A stretch of 35,840 nt of DNA from Betaproteobacteria bacterium (GCA_003153475.1 PLYT01000115.1:170-36009); one strand, 5' to 3'; shown: positions 1-10,139, counted from the stretch's first letter. Notes: generated by a model not told the origin, from the sequence alone. Made by a program: numbers and translations.

Positions 1-620
1 CCGGCCTCGATCTTGCCCACCAGGTCGGCGCCGACGTCGGCCCCCTTGGTGAAGATGCCCCCGCCCAGCCGCGCGAAGATCGATATCAGCGAACCGCCGA
101 AGGCCAGGCCCACCAGCGGCTCGATGATGCCGTGGAGTCCCTCCTTGGTGGCGTTGGGCACGTAGTGCGCCGATTGCACCAGGAACCAGTAGAAGCCGGC
201 GACGCCGAGCAGGCCCAGACCGACGACCAGAAGACCGGTGATCGCGCCGCCGCGAAACGCGACCGCCAGCGCCTCGTTGAGGCCCGTTCGCGCCGCCTCC
301 GCCGTGCGCACGTTGGAGCGCACTGAGACATTCATGCCGATAAAACCGGCGAGCCCCGAGAGCACCGCGCCGACGGCAAAGCCGGTAGCCGTAGTCCAGG
401 AGAGAAATGCACCGATCACCACCAGCAGGATGATGCCGACCACCGCGATCGTGGCGTACTGGCGATTGAGGTACGCCTGGGCGCCCTGCTGCACGGCGGC
501 GGCAATCTCCTGCATGCGCGCATTGCCGGCCGGTTTTTGCATGATCCAGGTGATCGACCAGCCGCCGTAGACCAGCGCGGCGACGGCGCAAACGAGCGCG
601 AAGACGAGTGCGGTTGACAT
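1..620 (-). CDS. hppA: Membrane-bound proton/sodium-pumping pyrophosphatase, N-terminal part (cut by window edge)
   Basis: Membrane pyrophosphatase that hydrolyses PPi and uses the energy to pump H+ or Na+ out of the cytoplasm. The first 206 residues are present and the rest lies beyond position 1. The protein starts [13 protein letters not shown] with a first membrane helix. It continues through [19 protein letters not shown], several more helices, and ends in the family signature [20 protein letters not shown], just before the catalytic acidic loop. The ATG at 618-620 is preceded by AGGGG, a fair ribosome binding site. The residues that set K+ dependence and ion choice are not in the window. 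The next gene on the same strand upstream is PPi-dependent phosphofructokinase, so both genes act on the PPi pool. Family identity is very sure; the pumped ion is unknown. Confidence 0.97.
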   Translation of the reverse strand, partial: MSTALVFALVCAVAALVYGGWSITWIMQKPAGNARMQEIAAAVQQGAQAYLNRQYATIAVVGIILLVVIGAFLSWTTATGFAVGAVLSGLAGFIGMNVSVRSNVRTAEAARTGLNEALAVAFRGGAITGLLVVGLGLLGVAGFYWFLVQSAHYVPNATKEGLHGIIEPLVGLAFGGSLISIFARLGGGIFTKGADVGADLVGKIEA

Positions 621-737
621 GGGGCATCCCCTAAATGGTGGCGAGCGAATCTTTTTTGTGCCCCGACCGAGCATGCACCGGGGAGCGGTTGCGTCGCGCC
701 CGCGTCAGACTAGCGGACGGCGAACCGCGAAAACACG

Positions 738-871
738 CTATTTTGCCAGCGCCCGGTCCAAAAAGTCGAGCCGATCTTACCCCCAGAACAACTCGTCTCG
801 ATAGATATACGTCGGCGAACCGAAGACCTGGCGGTCGATCGCCTCCCGGGTCAGCGCGTCATAGCGCTCGC
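738..871 (-). pseudogene. C-terminal remnant of a DsbA-family / 2-hydroxychromene-2-carboxylate isomerase-like gene
   Basis: Reading the minus strand just after the pfp stop gives GERYDALTREAIDRQVFGSP, then TYIYRDELFWG, a stop (TAA, 777-779), then DRLDFLDRALAK and a final TAG (738-740) in the same frame. This matches the usual C-terminus of DsbA-family isomerases (…FGSPT…ELFWGQDRLDFL…AL). The internal TAA stands exactly where a Gln CAA codon is expected. No N-terminal thioredoxin-fold part or start codon exists, because the preceding sequence is the pfp 3' end. I infer a gene cut down to its last 45 or so codons and further broken by a CAA-to-TAA change. The upstream limit of the remnant is approximate. 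Confidence 0.62.
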
Positions 872-910
872 CGATGTCCGCGGCGCCGGCGCCGGAAGCG
901 CGCGTCGCCG

Positions 911-2173
911 CTAGATCGAAAACGACGTTTTGAGCTTTTTCGCGACCGCCACGTTCTTCAGGCGCACGTATTGCGGAAGGCCGTCGCGGAACGGTGGAAA
1001 CGCCTCGCCGCGGGTCAGCGGCGACAGGTAAGCGCGTGCCTTGGCGCTGATGCCGTAGCCGTCGGCGCTGATGTAATCGCGCGGCAGCTTTTTTTCGACG
1101 TTGGCCACCTGGTCCAGCGGAACCGCCTCGATCTTCCACCGGTACGGCTTGTCGGAACTGCGCACGATCGCCGGCATCACCGCGCTCTTGCCGCGAACGG
1201 CGAGCTCGACGGCGGCACGGCCGACCGCGTACGCCTGGTCGACGTCGGTTTTCGAGGCCAGATGCCGCGCGGCGCGCTGCAGATAATCGGCCACCGCCCA
1301 ATGATATTTGTGTCCCAGCTTTTCCTTGATCAGCGAGGCGATCATCGGGCCGACCCCGCCCAGCTGCGCATGGCCGAATGCGTCCCTGGTACCGGCTTCG
1401 GCCAGAAGCTTCCCCTGATCGTCGCGCAGGCCTTCGGAGACGCCGACGCAGCAGTAGCCGAATTGCGCGACTTTCGCGTCGAGGCGCGTCAGGAATTTTG
1501 CCTCGTCGAAAGCGATCTCGGGAAACAGCAGCAGCAACGGAATCGGCGTGCCGGCGTCGTCGGCGAGGCCCACCGCCGCGGTGATCCATCCGGCGTTACG
1601 GCCCATCACTTCCAGCACGAAAACGCGGGTCGAGGTCTTCGCCATCGACGCGACGTCGAATGCGGCCTCGCGCATCGATGTCGCGACGTATTTGGCGACC
1701 GAGCCAAAGCCGGGACAGCAATCGGTTACCGCCAGATCGTTGTCGACGGTCTTCGGCACGTGAACGGCGATCAGCGGGTAGTCGAGGCGTGCCGCCATCT
1801 GCGATACCTTGAGACAGGTGTCGGCCGAGTCGTTGCCGCCGTTGTAGAAAAAATAGCCGATGTCGTGCGCGCGGAAGACGTCGAGCAGCCGCTCGTACTG
1901 CGCGCGGTCGCGATCGATGCCGGCGAGCTTGTACCGGCACGAGCCGAAGGCGCCGGCCGGCGTATGCATCAGCGCCGCGATCGCGCGCGACGATTCGCGG
2001 CCGGTGTCGATCAGGTCCTCGGTCAGCGCGCCGATGATGCCGTTGCGGCCGGCGTAGACGCGGCCGATGCGGTCCTTGTGCTGCCTCGCCGTCTGGATGA
2101 CGCCGCATGCGCTGGCGTTGATTACGGCGGTCACGCCGCCGGACTGCGCGTAAAAGGCATTGCGTCGACTCAC
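911..2173 (-). CDS. pfp: PPi-dependent 6-phosphofructokinase (diphosphate–fructose-6-phosphate 1-phosphotransferase)
   Basis: 420 residues. It reversibly phosphorylates fructose 6-phosphate with PPi instead of ATP, in the cytoplasm, so it can serve glycolysis or gluconeogenesis. The PFK fold is clear: a phosphate-binding N-terminus (AQSGGVTAVINAS, 9-21), GGNDS at 112-116 where ATP enzymes have GGDGS, PKTVDND at 140-146, and MGRNAGW at 190-196. The Asp in GGNDS is the type of change associated with PPi use. The start is GTG (2171-2173), because the first in-frame residues MSRRNAFYAQSGG fit the family and no in-frame ATG lies nearby. No strong ribosome binding site is seen. The neighbouring hppA on the same strand also uses PPi. 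The family is certain; PPi specificity is inferred from the motif and context. Confidence 0.93.
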   Translation of the reverse strand: MSRRNAFYAQSGGVTAVINASACGVIQTARQHKDRIGRVYAGRNGIIGALTEDLIDTGRESSRAIAALMHTPAGAFGSCRYKLAGIDRDRAQYERLLDVFRAHDIGYFFYNGGNDSADTCLKVSQMAARLDYPLIAVHVPKTVDNDLAVTDCCPGFGSVAKYVATSMREAAFDVASMAKTSTRVFVLEVMGRNAGWITAAVGLADDAGTPIPLLLLFPEIAFDEAKFLTRLDAKVAQFGYCCVGVSEGLRDDQGKLLAEAGTRDAFGHAQLGGVGPMIASLIKEKLGHKYHWAVADYLQRAARHLASKTDVDQAYAVGRAAVELAVRGKSAVMPAIVRSSDKPYRWKIEAVPLDQVANVEKKLPRDYISADGYGISAKARAYLSPLTRGEAFPPFRDGLPQYVRLKNVAVAKKLKTSFSI

Positions 2174-2272
2174 GGGCGTCGGCGAATCATCGAAAGGGGA
2201 GGCGGCGATTGTAATTGACGCGTCCGGGGGGCGTCCAACGTGCCGGCGCGGGCAGCCATCGCCGGCGCGCGC

Positions 2273-3346
2273 TCATCCGCGATCGGCGTCCAGTGCCGCC
2301 AGCATCGTCTGCGCGGAAGCGAAGTCCGGCGCGAGTACCAGCGCTCGCTGCAGGCAGGCGCGTGCGCGCGCCAGATCGCCACGTGCGCGGTGAATTTCCG
2401 CGAGGTTGAACAGCAACGCCGGATTGTTCGGCCGCACGGCGACGGCGTAGGCCTGCGCGTGCTCCGCCTCGGCCAGCCGCCCGGTCGACCGATAGACCAG
2501 CGCCAGCGCATTGAGCGCCAAAGGATCGCCCGGACTCGCCGCCAGCGCTTCGGTGCAACGGGCTTCGGCGCCGGCAAAGTCGCCGATCCGCAGGCCGGCG
2601 CTTGCATCCTCGACCAGCTGCTTGACCCGCGCCGCCAGTGCCTGGCGCGGCCCGCTCCACTTCGCGTAGATCGCATCGCGGAAGCGCGCGAAGCGCTCGG
2701 CGTTCTTGTTGCCGCCGACGCCGGTTCCCGAACTGCCGAGGTCGACGCGCCACTCGAAGGTCTGCCGCGGCTCGAAATGGAACGGCGTGCGTTGCGCGCA
2801 CTGCAGGAAAAAATCCCAGTCCTGCATGATTTCGAACGCCTCGTCGAAGCGGCAACCGTCGGCGACCAGGCTCCGCGCGAACAAGGCGGTCGACAAGTGG
2901 ATGAAGTTGCGCTCGTAGAGCTCCGACAGCGCATAGGGTCTGCCCCAGGATTCGGTGTGGCCGTCGGCAAACCGCCCGAGCGCCAGCGTGTAGATCAGCC
3001 GCGCGCCGTGCGCGTTGCGCTGCGCGGCGACAAGGCCGGCGACGTGGCCGGAGAGCAACAGGTCGTCATCGTCGAGAAACGTGATCCAGTCGCCGCGCGC
3101 GGCGTCGAGGCCGGCGTTGGCGGCCTGCGGCCGCGACAAGCGGACGTCGCTTTGGACCAGGCGCAGCGGATGCTCGCCGATGCGATCGGCGAGCGCCGGG
3201 TGATCGCGCCCGCTGGCGGCGACGACGATCACTTCGAGCTGCGGGTAGTCCTGCAGGCCGATCGAGTCGAGCGCCGCCTGCAGGCTCGCGCGTGCGCTGC
3301 TGCGTACGATCAGGCTGACCAGCGGTGACGCGGTATCGTCCATCAT
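2273..3346 (-). CDS. Family 2 glycosyltransferase with C-terminal TPR repeats
   Basis: 357 residues. The N-terminal 220 residues form a GT-A (GT2) domain: VSLIVRSSARASLQAALDSI near the start, EVIVVAASG, and an acidic LDDDDLLL segment that supplies the metal/nucleotide-sugar site. Residues from about 225 to the end are TPR-like helices (ALAASPGDPLALNALALVYR, then AVRPNNPALLFNLAEIHRAR). It probably adds a sugar to a surface glycan; donor and acceptor cannot be told. The ATG at 3344-3346 follows directly after the stop codon of the upstream WbsX-like gene with no bases between, so the two are translationally coupled. Both sit between adk and pfp, inside a block of otherwise conserved housekeeping genes. 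The GT2 call is firm; the acceptor is unknown. Confidence 0.88.
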   Translation of the reverse strand: MMDDTASPLVSLIVRSSARASLQAALDSIGLQDYPQLEVIVVAASGRDHPALADRIGEHPLRLVQSDVRLSRPQAANAGLDAARGDWITFLDDDDLLLSGHVAGLVAAQRNAHGARLIYTLALGRFADGHTESWGRPYALSELYERNFIHLSTALFARSLVADGCRFDEAFEIMQDWDFFLQCAQRTPFHFEPRQTFEWRVDLGSSGTGVGGNKNAERFARFRDAIYAKWSGPRQALAARVKQLVEDASAGLRIGDFAGAEARCTEALAASPGDPLALNALALVYRSTGRLAEAEHAQAYAVAVRPNNPALLFNLAEIHRARGDLARARACLQRALVLAPDFASAQTMLAALDADRG

Positions 3347-4408
3347 CTATGTTGCGCCCAGCGCGCGCCGCGTCGCTTCGAGAAAAGCCCGGCCGTAGCG
3401 CAGGTCCGGCTCGAGATGGCAGCCTTCTGCCCACTCGTTCCAGGCGTTGACGAACACGATGCGCTCGTCACCTTCGTGCCAGTCGCGGGTCAGCGCCGCC
3501 GCGCCGGCAAGCCAGCGCTCGTAGTTCGCGGGCTCGGCGTTGACAAAGCAACGCGCGATGTCGGGCACGCGCGCGGTGTTGTCCCAACCGGTCATCACGC
3601 CGCGGAACAGGCGATAGTCCGGACGCGCCCGGGCCAGCGCGTTCCGGGCGCATGAAACGTAGTCGAGAATGTCGCCGCGGAAGCCGCGCCGCACGCCGTT
3701 CGGGTCCGGCGCGATGGGCTGCGAAAGGGTCAGATGCGGAGGAAATTCCACCGCTGCGTCGTAGCCCAGCGCGGCCGGCTCCATCGTCTTCTGATTGACG
3801 CTTTGCACCAGCGCGAGATAGAGGCCGGGATGGCCGGCCTCGCGCGCCGCGGCGCGCCAGATCCCGGCCCAGCGCTGCGGATCCGGGATCGCATCGGCGC
3901 AGTAGACGAGCAGCAGCGGCTTGCCGCCGATGCGGACATAACGGCGGTCGGCAAACGCCGGCAGCAGGTCGCGAATCAGGGCGAGCGCATCACCGTCGCG
4001 ATAGCGCTGCGCGATCAGGATGTCGTCGTCGAGGCCATCCCAGCGCCGCGTCCACGTCTCGTTGGCCCAGCAGACGCAAAATGGAAAATCGGGCGCGCCC
4101 GACGACAGCACTTCGTCGAACGGCCGTTGCAGCAGCCGCTTGCCGGAAAACCAGTAGTGGTAATAGCAGAACGCGCCGATGCCATGGGCCTGGGCCAGCG
4201 CCGCCTGTTGCGCGCGCGTCTCGGGCACGCGCAGATCGTAAAAACCCAGATCGGCCGGCAGATGGGGCTGATAGTGCCCGGCGAAATTCGGCCTGGCGCG
4301 AACGACGTTGCGCCACTCGGTGAACCCTGCGCCCCACCAGGCATCGTTTTCCGGAATCGGATGGAATTGCGGCAGGTAGAACGCGATGGCGCGAAGGTCG
4401 TCACTCAT
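3347..4408 (-). CDS. WbsX-like / glycoside hydrolase family 99-like protein
   Basis: 353 residues, the usual length of the WbsX domain found in O-antigen and capsule clusters. Recognisable stretches are AIAFYLPQFHPIPENDAWWG at the N-terminus, GFTEWRNV, FCYYHYWFSGKRLL, CVCWANETWTRRWDG, and the C-terminal FVNAWNEWAEGCHLEPD. These belong to a TIM-barrel family related to GH99 endo-mannosidases, often annotated as a lipopolysaccharide biosynthesis glycosyltransferase. Whether it cleaves or transfers sugar is unsettled for the family. The stop codon abuts the ATG of the GT2 gene, so they form a coupled pair. The gene lies 51 bp after adk on the same strand. Confidence 0.9.
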   Translation of the reverse strand: MSDDLRAIAFYLPQFHPIPENDAWWGAGFTEWRNVVRARPNFAGHYQPHLPADLGFYDLRVPETRAQQAALAQAHGIGAFCYYHYWFSGKRLLQRPFDEVLSSGAPDFPFCVCWANETWTRRWDGLDDDILIAQRYRDGDALALIRDLLPAFADRRYVRIGGKPLLLVYCADAIPDPQRWAGIWRAAAREAGHPGLYLALVQSVNQKTMEPAALGYDAAVEFPPHLTLSQPIAPDPNGVRRGFRGDILDYVSCARNALARARPDYRLFRGVMTGWDNTARVPDIARCFVNAEPANYERWLAGAAALTRDWHEGDERIVFVNAWNEWAEGCHLEPDLRYGRAFLEATRRALGAT

Positions 4409-4459
4409 GGGTCGTTGGCGGTCCAGCCCCGCCGACCGCCGGCCCTGCCGGCCGCCACG

Positions 4460-5972
<1,513 letters not shown>

Positions 5973-6051
5973 CCTGGGGGACGCGCTCTAGCCCACCAGC
6001 GAGCGCAGGACGCGACGGGCCGCTCGCGTCACCTCACCGCCGTGCCGCGCG

Positions 6052-6231
6052 TCATTCGTATTCGGAAGGCGCGAGCTTGCGCGCCTCTTCCTCGAGCATC
6101 ACCGGGATACCGTCGCGGATCGGATACGCGAGCCGCGCGGTTTTCGAGATCAGTTCCTGTCGCTCGCGATCGTAGACCAGCGGACCCTTGGTCACCGGGC
6201 ACACCAGAAGCTCAAGCAGTTTTGGATCCAC
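6052..6231 (-). CDS. Trm112 family protein (YcaR-like)
   Basis: 59 residues starting at GTG 6229-6231 ([20 protein letters not shown]). This matches the 60-residue size of E. coli YcaR. The start is supported by GAGAGG six bases upstream; an ATG at 6255 would add eight unrelated residues. The family is a small zinc-ribbon fold that in eukaryotes and archaea activates methyltransferases. Here the first Cys (CPV) is present but the second zinc pair is absent ([12 protein letters not shown]), as in many proteobacterial members. It overlaps the lpxK 3' end by 20 bases, which implies coupled translation. Its precise role in bacteria is poorly known. Confidence 0.93.
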   Translation of the reverse strand: MDPKLLELLVCPVTKGPLVYDRERQELISKTARLAYPIRDGIPVMLEEEARKLAPSEYE

Positions 6232-7213
6232 GCAAGCCTCTCTCGACCAGAGCAAACAGCGCCGGCTCGACGGCCGCGGTGACGGGCAAGGCCCAGCAGC
6301 GATCGTCGGCGAATGCCTTGCATTTTACCGCATCTTTCTCGGTCATCAGGATTGCGGTGGCGCCGGGCAGAGCCAGATCGGCAGCGGTGTAGCGATGATG
6401 ATCGGGGAACGGATGGCAGGTCGCCGCGATGCCGAGCGCGGCAAGCTGCGCGAAGAATCGGGCCGGGTTGCCGATGCCGGCAATCGCGTGCACGCCGGCA
6501 GCGCGAAACTGCGCCGCATCGGCGGTGACGGTCGCGTTGTTTACCCGAACGAAGCGCTCGCCGGCGAGCGTCATCGCGAATGCGCGCCTGGAGTTGCCCG
6601 TCCCACCGAGACAGACAATGGCGTCGACCGCACCGAGCCGCGCTGCGGGTTCGCGCAGCGGGCCCGCCGGCAGCGGCAAGCCATTGCCCAATCCGCGGCT
6701 CGCGTCGATCACTGCGATTTCGATATCGCGCGCGAGCGCGTAATGCTGCAGCCCATCGTCGGCGATGATCAGGTCGCAATCGGCATGGGCCGCGAGCAGC
6801 GCGCGCGCGGCCGCAGGCCGATCGGCGCCGATCCATACCGGCAGGCCGGTCCGCGCCAGCAGCAAAGGCTCGTCACCGACCGCATCGGGATCGTCGTCGA
6901 CGCCGACCGCACGCGGCGCGCGGCTTACTGCCCGATACCCGCGGCTGACGATGCCGGGGTGCCAGCCGCGGCGCGTGAGCTCGTTCGCCAGCGCAATCGT
7001 CAGGGGCGTCTTACCGCTGCCGCCGACGGTGATGTTGCCGACGACGATGACCGGCACCGGCAGGTGCCCGATCCGGAACAGCCCGCAGCGGTACAGCGTC
7101 CGTCGCATGACGACCGCGCCGCGGAACACGATTGCGGCCGGAACGAGCAGGATGGACAACGCAGTCAGGCGCGGCGAAAACCACGCGGCGACCAGATGTT
7201 CACTGAGGCTCAC
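6212..7213 (-). CDS. lpxK: Tetraacyldisaccharide 4'-kinase
   Basis: 333 residues. It phosphorylates the 4' position of the lipid A disaccharide precursor at the inner face of the cytoplasmic membrane. A hydrophobic N-terminal segment (about 17-33) anchors it. The P-loop [18 protein letters not shown] has GGSGKT at 64-69, followed by SRGYRAVS and DDGLQHYAL, both typical of LpxK. The start is GTG at 7211-7213, with no strong ribosome binding site. It is 52 bp downstream of exbD, and its end overlaps the Trm112 gene. The length and all family motifs are intact. Confidence 0.97.
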   Translation of the reverse strand: MSLSEHLVAAWFSPRLTALSILLVPAAIVFRGAVVMRRTLYRCGLFRIGHLPVPVIVVGNITVGGSGKTPLTIALANELTRRGWHPGIVSRGYRAVSRAPRAVGVDDDPDAVGDEPLLLARTGLPVWIGADRPAAARALLAAHADCDLIIADDGLQHYALARDIEIAVIDASRGLGNGLPLPAGPLREPAARLGAVDAIVCLGGTGNSRRAFAMTLAGERFVRVNNATVTADAAQFRAAGVHAIAGIGNPARFFAQLAALGIAATCHPFPDHHRYTAADLALPGATAILMTEKDAVKCKAFADDRCWALPVTAAVEPALFALVERGLRGSKTA

Positions 7214-7265
7214 TGAAATTCACGGCAGTACGCTGACCGGTCGGCCCGCGCCCGGGACCGGTCCG

Positions 7266-7685
7266 CTATTTGCCGGAAGTCTGGGTGGCGAACGTGATAT
7301 GGACGAGCCCCGCCTGACGCGCCGCCTCCATCACGTGAATCACCGACTGATGCGTGGCATTGGCATCGGCGTTGATGATGACCACCGGGTCCTTGGCGCC
7401 GCCAGCGGCCCTGCTCAGCGCCTCGGCGAGCGCGCCGACGGTCGTGAAGGGCATCAACGTCTTGTCGATCATGTACTGTCCCTGCACGCTGATGCCGACG
7501 TTGATCTCCTTCGGCCGTTGCTGCATCGGGTCGGCGTTGGCCTCCGGCAGCGTGATCTTGAGCTCTGCGACCCGCTGGTAGGTCGTCGTAACCATCAGGA
7601 AGATCAGGATCACCAGCAACACGTCGATCAACGGAATGAAGTTGATCTCCGGCTCGTCGCGATGCTGGGTGCCGCGCAGATTCAT
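7266..7685 (-). CDS. exbD: ExbD/TolR-type biopolymer transport protein
   Basis: 139 residues. It is the small stator subunit that, with ExbB, converts proton-motive force into motion for a TonB-like partner. The N-terminal cytoplasmic tail is followed by a single membrane helix INFIPLIDVLLVILIFLMV (14-32). Asp21 is the conserved proton-carrying residue. The periplasmic domain follows (VGISVQGQYMIDKT onward). It lies 76 bp downstream of exbB and just upstream of lpxK. No tonB or receptor gene is in the window, so the partner is unknown. A TolR role cannot be excluded, but the exbBD-lpxK order is the standard betaproteobacterial ExbD context. Confidence 0.95.
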   Translation of the reverse strand: MNLRGTQHRDEPEINFIPLIDVLLVILIFLMVTTTYQRVAELKITLPEANADPMQQRPKEINVGISVQGQYMIDKTLMPFTTVGALAEALSRAAGGAKDPVVIINADANATHQSVIHVMEAARQAGLVHITFATQTSGK

Positions 7686-7707
7686 TGGCAGGTTCCGCGC
7701 GTGAACG

Positions 7708-7728
7708 GCGCGCGCAGCCGGCGCGCGC
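7708..7728. other. GC-only hairpin in the exbB-exbD gap
   Basis: Two GCGCGCGC arms (7708-7715 and 7721-7728) enclose the loop AGCCG and form a perfect 8-bp stem. It lies between the exbB stop and the exbD start. No T-run follows on either strand, so it is not a standard terminator. It may affect mRNA processing or stability, or may be a chance product of local GC richness. Confidence 0.4.
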
Positions 7729-7761
7729 GAAAACAGGTCGAAGCGGCAGCCGATCCGGCCA

Positions 7762-8367
7762 TCATTTGCGCTCTCCGTGCGCGAGCTCGACCAGCTTGAT
7801 CGCCTGCTGCTCCATCTCCAGGATCAGCGCATCGACCTTGGCGCGGAAGTGCCGGTAGAAGATCATGCTGGGTATCGCGACGATCAGGCCGAGCGCGGTG
7901 TTGTACAGCGCGACCGAGATGCCGTGCGCCAGCAATATCGGGTTCGATCCGGACGAGGTCTGCGAGCCGAAGATCTCGATCATGCCGACGACCGTGCCGA
8001 ACAAGCCGAGCAGCGGCGCCATCGCCGCGATCGTGCCCAACGTCGTCAGGAATTGCTCGAGCTCGTGGCTGACGATACGGCCGACCTCCTCGACTGCTTC
8101 CTTCATCACCGGCCGTGGGCTCTTGACGTTGGCAAGCCCGGCGGCGAGGACCCGGCCCAGCGGACCCTGGTGGGCGGTCCTGGCGAGGAGCTCCGGCGTG
8201 AGGCCGGTGCGCCTGTACTCGGAAAGCACCTTGTCCACCATGCCGGACGGCGCCACGACGCTCTGACGAAGCGACCACATCCGCTCGAATATCAGCGCCA
8301 GCGCGATCACCGATGCAAATATCAGCGGCCAGATCGGCCAACCTGCTGCCTGGATGATCGACCACAC
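7762..8367 (-). CDS. exbB: ExbB/TolQ/MotA-family proton channel protein
   Basis: 201 residues with three membrane helices: about 8-28, then roughly 108-130 and 150-172 after a long cytoplasmic loop. LTTLGTIAAMAPLLGLFGTVVGM is the family signature of the second helix, and ALGLIVAIPSMIFYRHFRAK marks the third. It forms the proton channel ring around ExbD in the inner membrane. The start is GTG (8365-8367), with GGAG about nine bases upstream. This gives MWSIIQAAGWPIWPL, the expected N-terminus. It is the first gene of the exbB-exbD-lpxK-Trm112-kdsB-adk series. Confidence 0.95.
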   Translation of the reverse strand: MWSIIQAAGWPIWPLIFASVIALALIFERMWSLRQSVVAPSGMVDKVLSEYRRTGLTPELLARTAHQGPLGRVLAAGLANVKSPRPVMKEAVEEVGRIVSHELEQFLTTLGTIAAMAPLLGLFGTVVGMIEIFGSQTSSGSNPILLAHGISVALYNTALGLIVAIPSMIFYRHFRAKVDALILEMEQQAIKLVELAHGERK

Positions 8368-8458
8368 GAGGGGGCACTCCGTCGAAGCGAAGCGTGAACT
8401 CTAGCTTGGCCGTCGCGATTCGGCAAGGCGACGTTTGCGCCGCTCGAACGCGGCGGCA

Positions 8459-9301
8459 TCAGGCACGGCGCCGCTTTCTGCTCCGGCCCCAGCGGTGCTC
8501 GGCCAAGGTGGCCGCGACCGCAGCGCCGGTGAGCAGGATGATCCAGCAAACATAAATCCAGATCAGGAACAGCGGCAGCGCGGCCAGCGCGCCATAGACG
8601 ATCTCGTAGGTCCGGACGTGCGTGATGTAAAAAGCGAAGCCGAACTTCGCTCCCTCGAACGCCGCCGCAGCGAGGAACCCGCCGATGAATGCGGCGCGCA
8701 GCGGCACCGAACGCGCAGGCACCAGCTTGTAGGTCAACGTCAGCAGCACGGTGCCGATCGCCAGCGAAAAGGGCCGCGCGACATAGGGCAACGCGGCCGA
8801 CGCGAGCGGAACGGCGGCCACCGAAGTATCGATCAGCCAGGAGGTAGCGTAGACCGCCGCGCCGATCAGAGCGGGCACGGCGACAAAGCCCAGCGCATAG
8901 ACGATGATCCGCCGCGGCAGCGAGCGTGCTTCGTGGACTCCCCAGATGGCGTTGATTTCGCGCTCCACTTCAGCAACCAGCAGGACCGCGGTCAGTACGA
9001 CGAGCGCGGTGCCGATACCCTTGAGACTCGCCGTCTTGGCGGTGAACTCGGCGAGGTACTGTCGCGCGGCGCCGCTGCTGCCGGGCAGCAGGAACTTGAG
9101 CAGGACGGGCTCCAACGCATCCTGCCAATGCTCAAACATCGAATACGGCGCGACATAGGCGAACGCCACGGTGAACAGCGGGACGAGCCCAAGCAAGGTC
9201 GTGAACGACAGGCTGGCGGCGATGCGCAAGAACTGCGTCGCCTGCAGGCGTCGGAGGACCCGCGCAACGAACATCGCGAAGGCACGCACCCGGGTGAACA
9301 A
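8459..9301 (-). CDS. YihY/BrkB family inner-membrane protein
   Basis: About 280 residues, close to the 290 of E. coli YihY. Family stretches are LSFTTLLGLVPLFTVAFAYV near the N-terminus, IWGVHEARSLPRRI in the middle, and a C-terminal ALPLFLIWIYVCWIILLTGA helix followed by a basic tail ending RSRKRRRA. I see six likely membrane helices. The family was once called RNase BN, which is now considered wrong; its function is not settled. The start is uncertain: TTG at 9301, GTG at 9289 and ATG at 9274 are all in frame, and none has a good ribosome binding site. The 280 bp upstream, divergent from msrA, shows no convincing gene or promoter. Confidence 0.88.
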   Translation of the reverse strand: MFTRVRAFAMFVARVLRRLQATQFLRIAASLSFTTLLGLVPLFTVAFAYVAPYSMFEHWQDALEPVLLKFLLPGSSGAARQYLAEFTAKTASLKGIGTALVVLTAVLLVAEVEREINAIWGVHEARSLPRRIIVYALGFVAVPALIGAAVYATSWLIDTSVAAVPLASAALPYVARPFSLAIGTVLLTLTYKLVPARSVPLRAAFIGGFLAAAAFEGAKFGFAFYITHVRTYEIVYGALAALPLFLIWIYVCWIILLTGAAVAATLAEHRWGRSRKRRRA

Positions 9302-9581
9302 GCTATGTGGGCCCGCGGGTCATGTCCGCCGCTGCTCGGTCGGGACGCCGCGTGCCGCGTGCACGATGGGACTGGAGTCAGATCGGGTCATGTCGTCGAT
9401 GCCGGTGGCCGCTGCCGATCTTCTCGGCCGAGGCGCCGATTCGCCGCGCGTGATTATCGCACCAGCGGCCATCGGCACGGTGACATCGCCGGGCGTAAGC
9501 TTGGGCACGGCGAGCGCAACCAAAGGCTCGCGAAACTGTCGCGAATCAGGCTATTCTGACCGATGACTTTGGGGTATTACG

Positions 9582-10133
9582 ATGACGACGATGACTGAAA
9601 CGACGCAGACCGCCGTGCTCGGCGGAGGCTGCTTCTGGTGCCTCGAGGCGGTGTTCGACCAGCTCGCCGGCGTACGGTCCGTGGAATCCGGGTATGCCGG
9701 CGGCCGAACCGCCGACCCGACCTACGAGGCCGTGTGCAGCGGCGCAACCGGGCACGCCGAGGTCGTCAGGATCGTGTTCGATCCTGCCGCACTGTCGTTC
9801 CGCGACCTGCTGCGCGTGTTCTTTTCGATCCACGATCCGACGACCCGCGACCGGCAGGGCAACGACATCGGCACGCAGTACCGGTCGGTGATTTTTTGCC
9901 AGACTCCCGAGCAGAAGAGCGACGCCCAGGCGGTGATCGTCGAATTGACCGGCGAGGGAATCTGGCCGGCGCCCATCGTCACCGAGATCGCCGAGGCGGC
10001 GACGTTCTATCCGGCCGAGAACTACCACCAGGAGTACTTCGAGCGCAACGGCCGGCAGCCGTATTGCCAAGCCGTCGTCGCGCCCAAAGTAGCCAAGTTC
10101 AGGAAGCAATACGTCGACCGGCTGAAGCGTTAG
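9582..10133 (+). CDS. msrA: Peptide methionine sulfoxide reductase A
   Basis: 183 residues. It reduces the S-form of methionine sulfoxide in proteins after oxidative damage. The catalytic motif GGCFWCLEAVF places the nucleophile at Cys17 with a second Cys at 20; a further Cys lies in the C-terminal RQPYCQAV. ESGYAGG, YHQEYF and IGTQYRSVIF are normal family segments. The start ATG (9582) has GGGG upstream; a second in-frame ATG lies nine bases later. The gene runs opposite to its neighbours and ends six bases from the stop of the converging MFS gene. Confidence 0.97.
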   Translation: MTTMTETTQTAVLGGGCFWCLEAVFDQLAGVRSVESGYAGGRTADPTYEAVCSGATGHAEVVRIVFDPAALSFRDLLRVFFSIHDPTTRDRQGNDIGTQYRSVIFCQTPEQKSDAQAVIVELTGEGIWPAPIVTEIAEAATFYPAENYHQEYFERNGRQPYCQAVVAPKVAKFRKQYVDRLKR

Positions 10134-10139
10134 CCCGTT

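Noticed and set aside
635-2218. 527-codon open frame on the plus strand opposite pfp
   Set aside because: Its composition (long Arg/Ala/Asp/Val runs, no family motif) is that of the antisense of a GC-rich gene; pfp on the other strand is certain.
9320-9523. 67-codon minus-strand frame between the YihY-like gene and msrA
   Set aside because: No homology, no clear ribosome binding site, biased composition; a short frame by chance.
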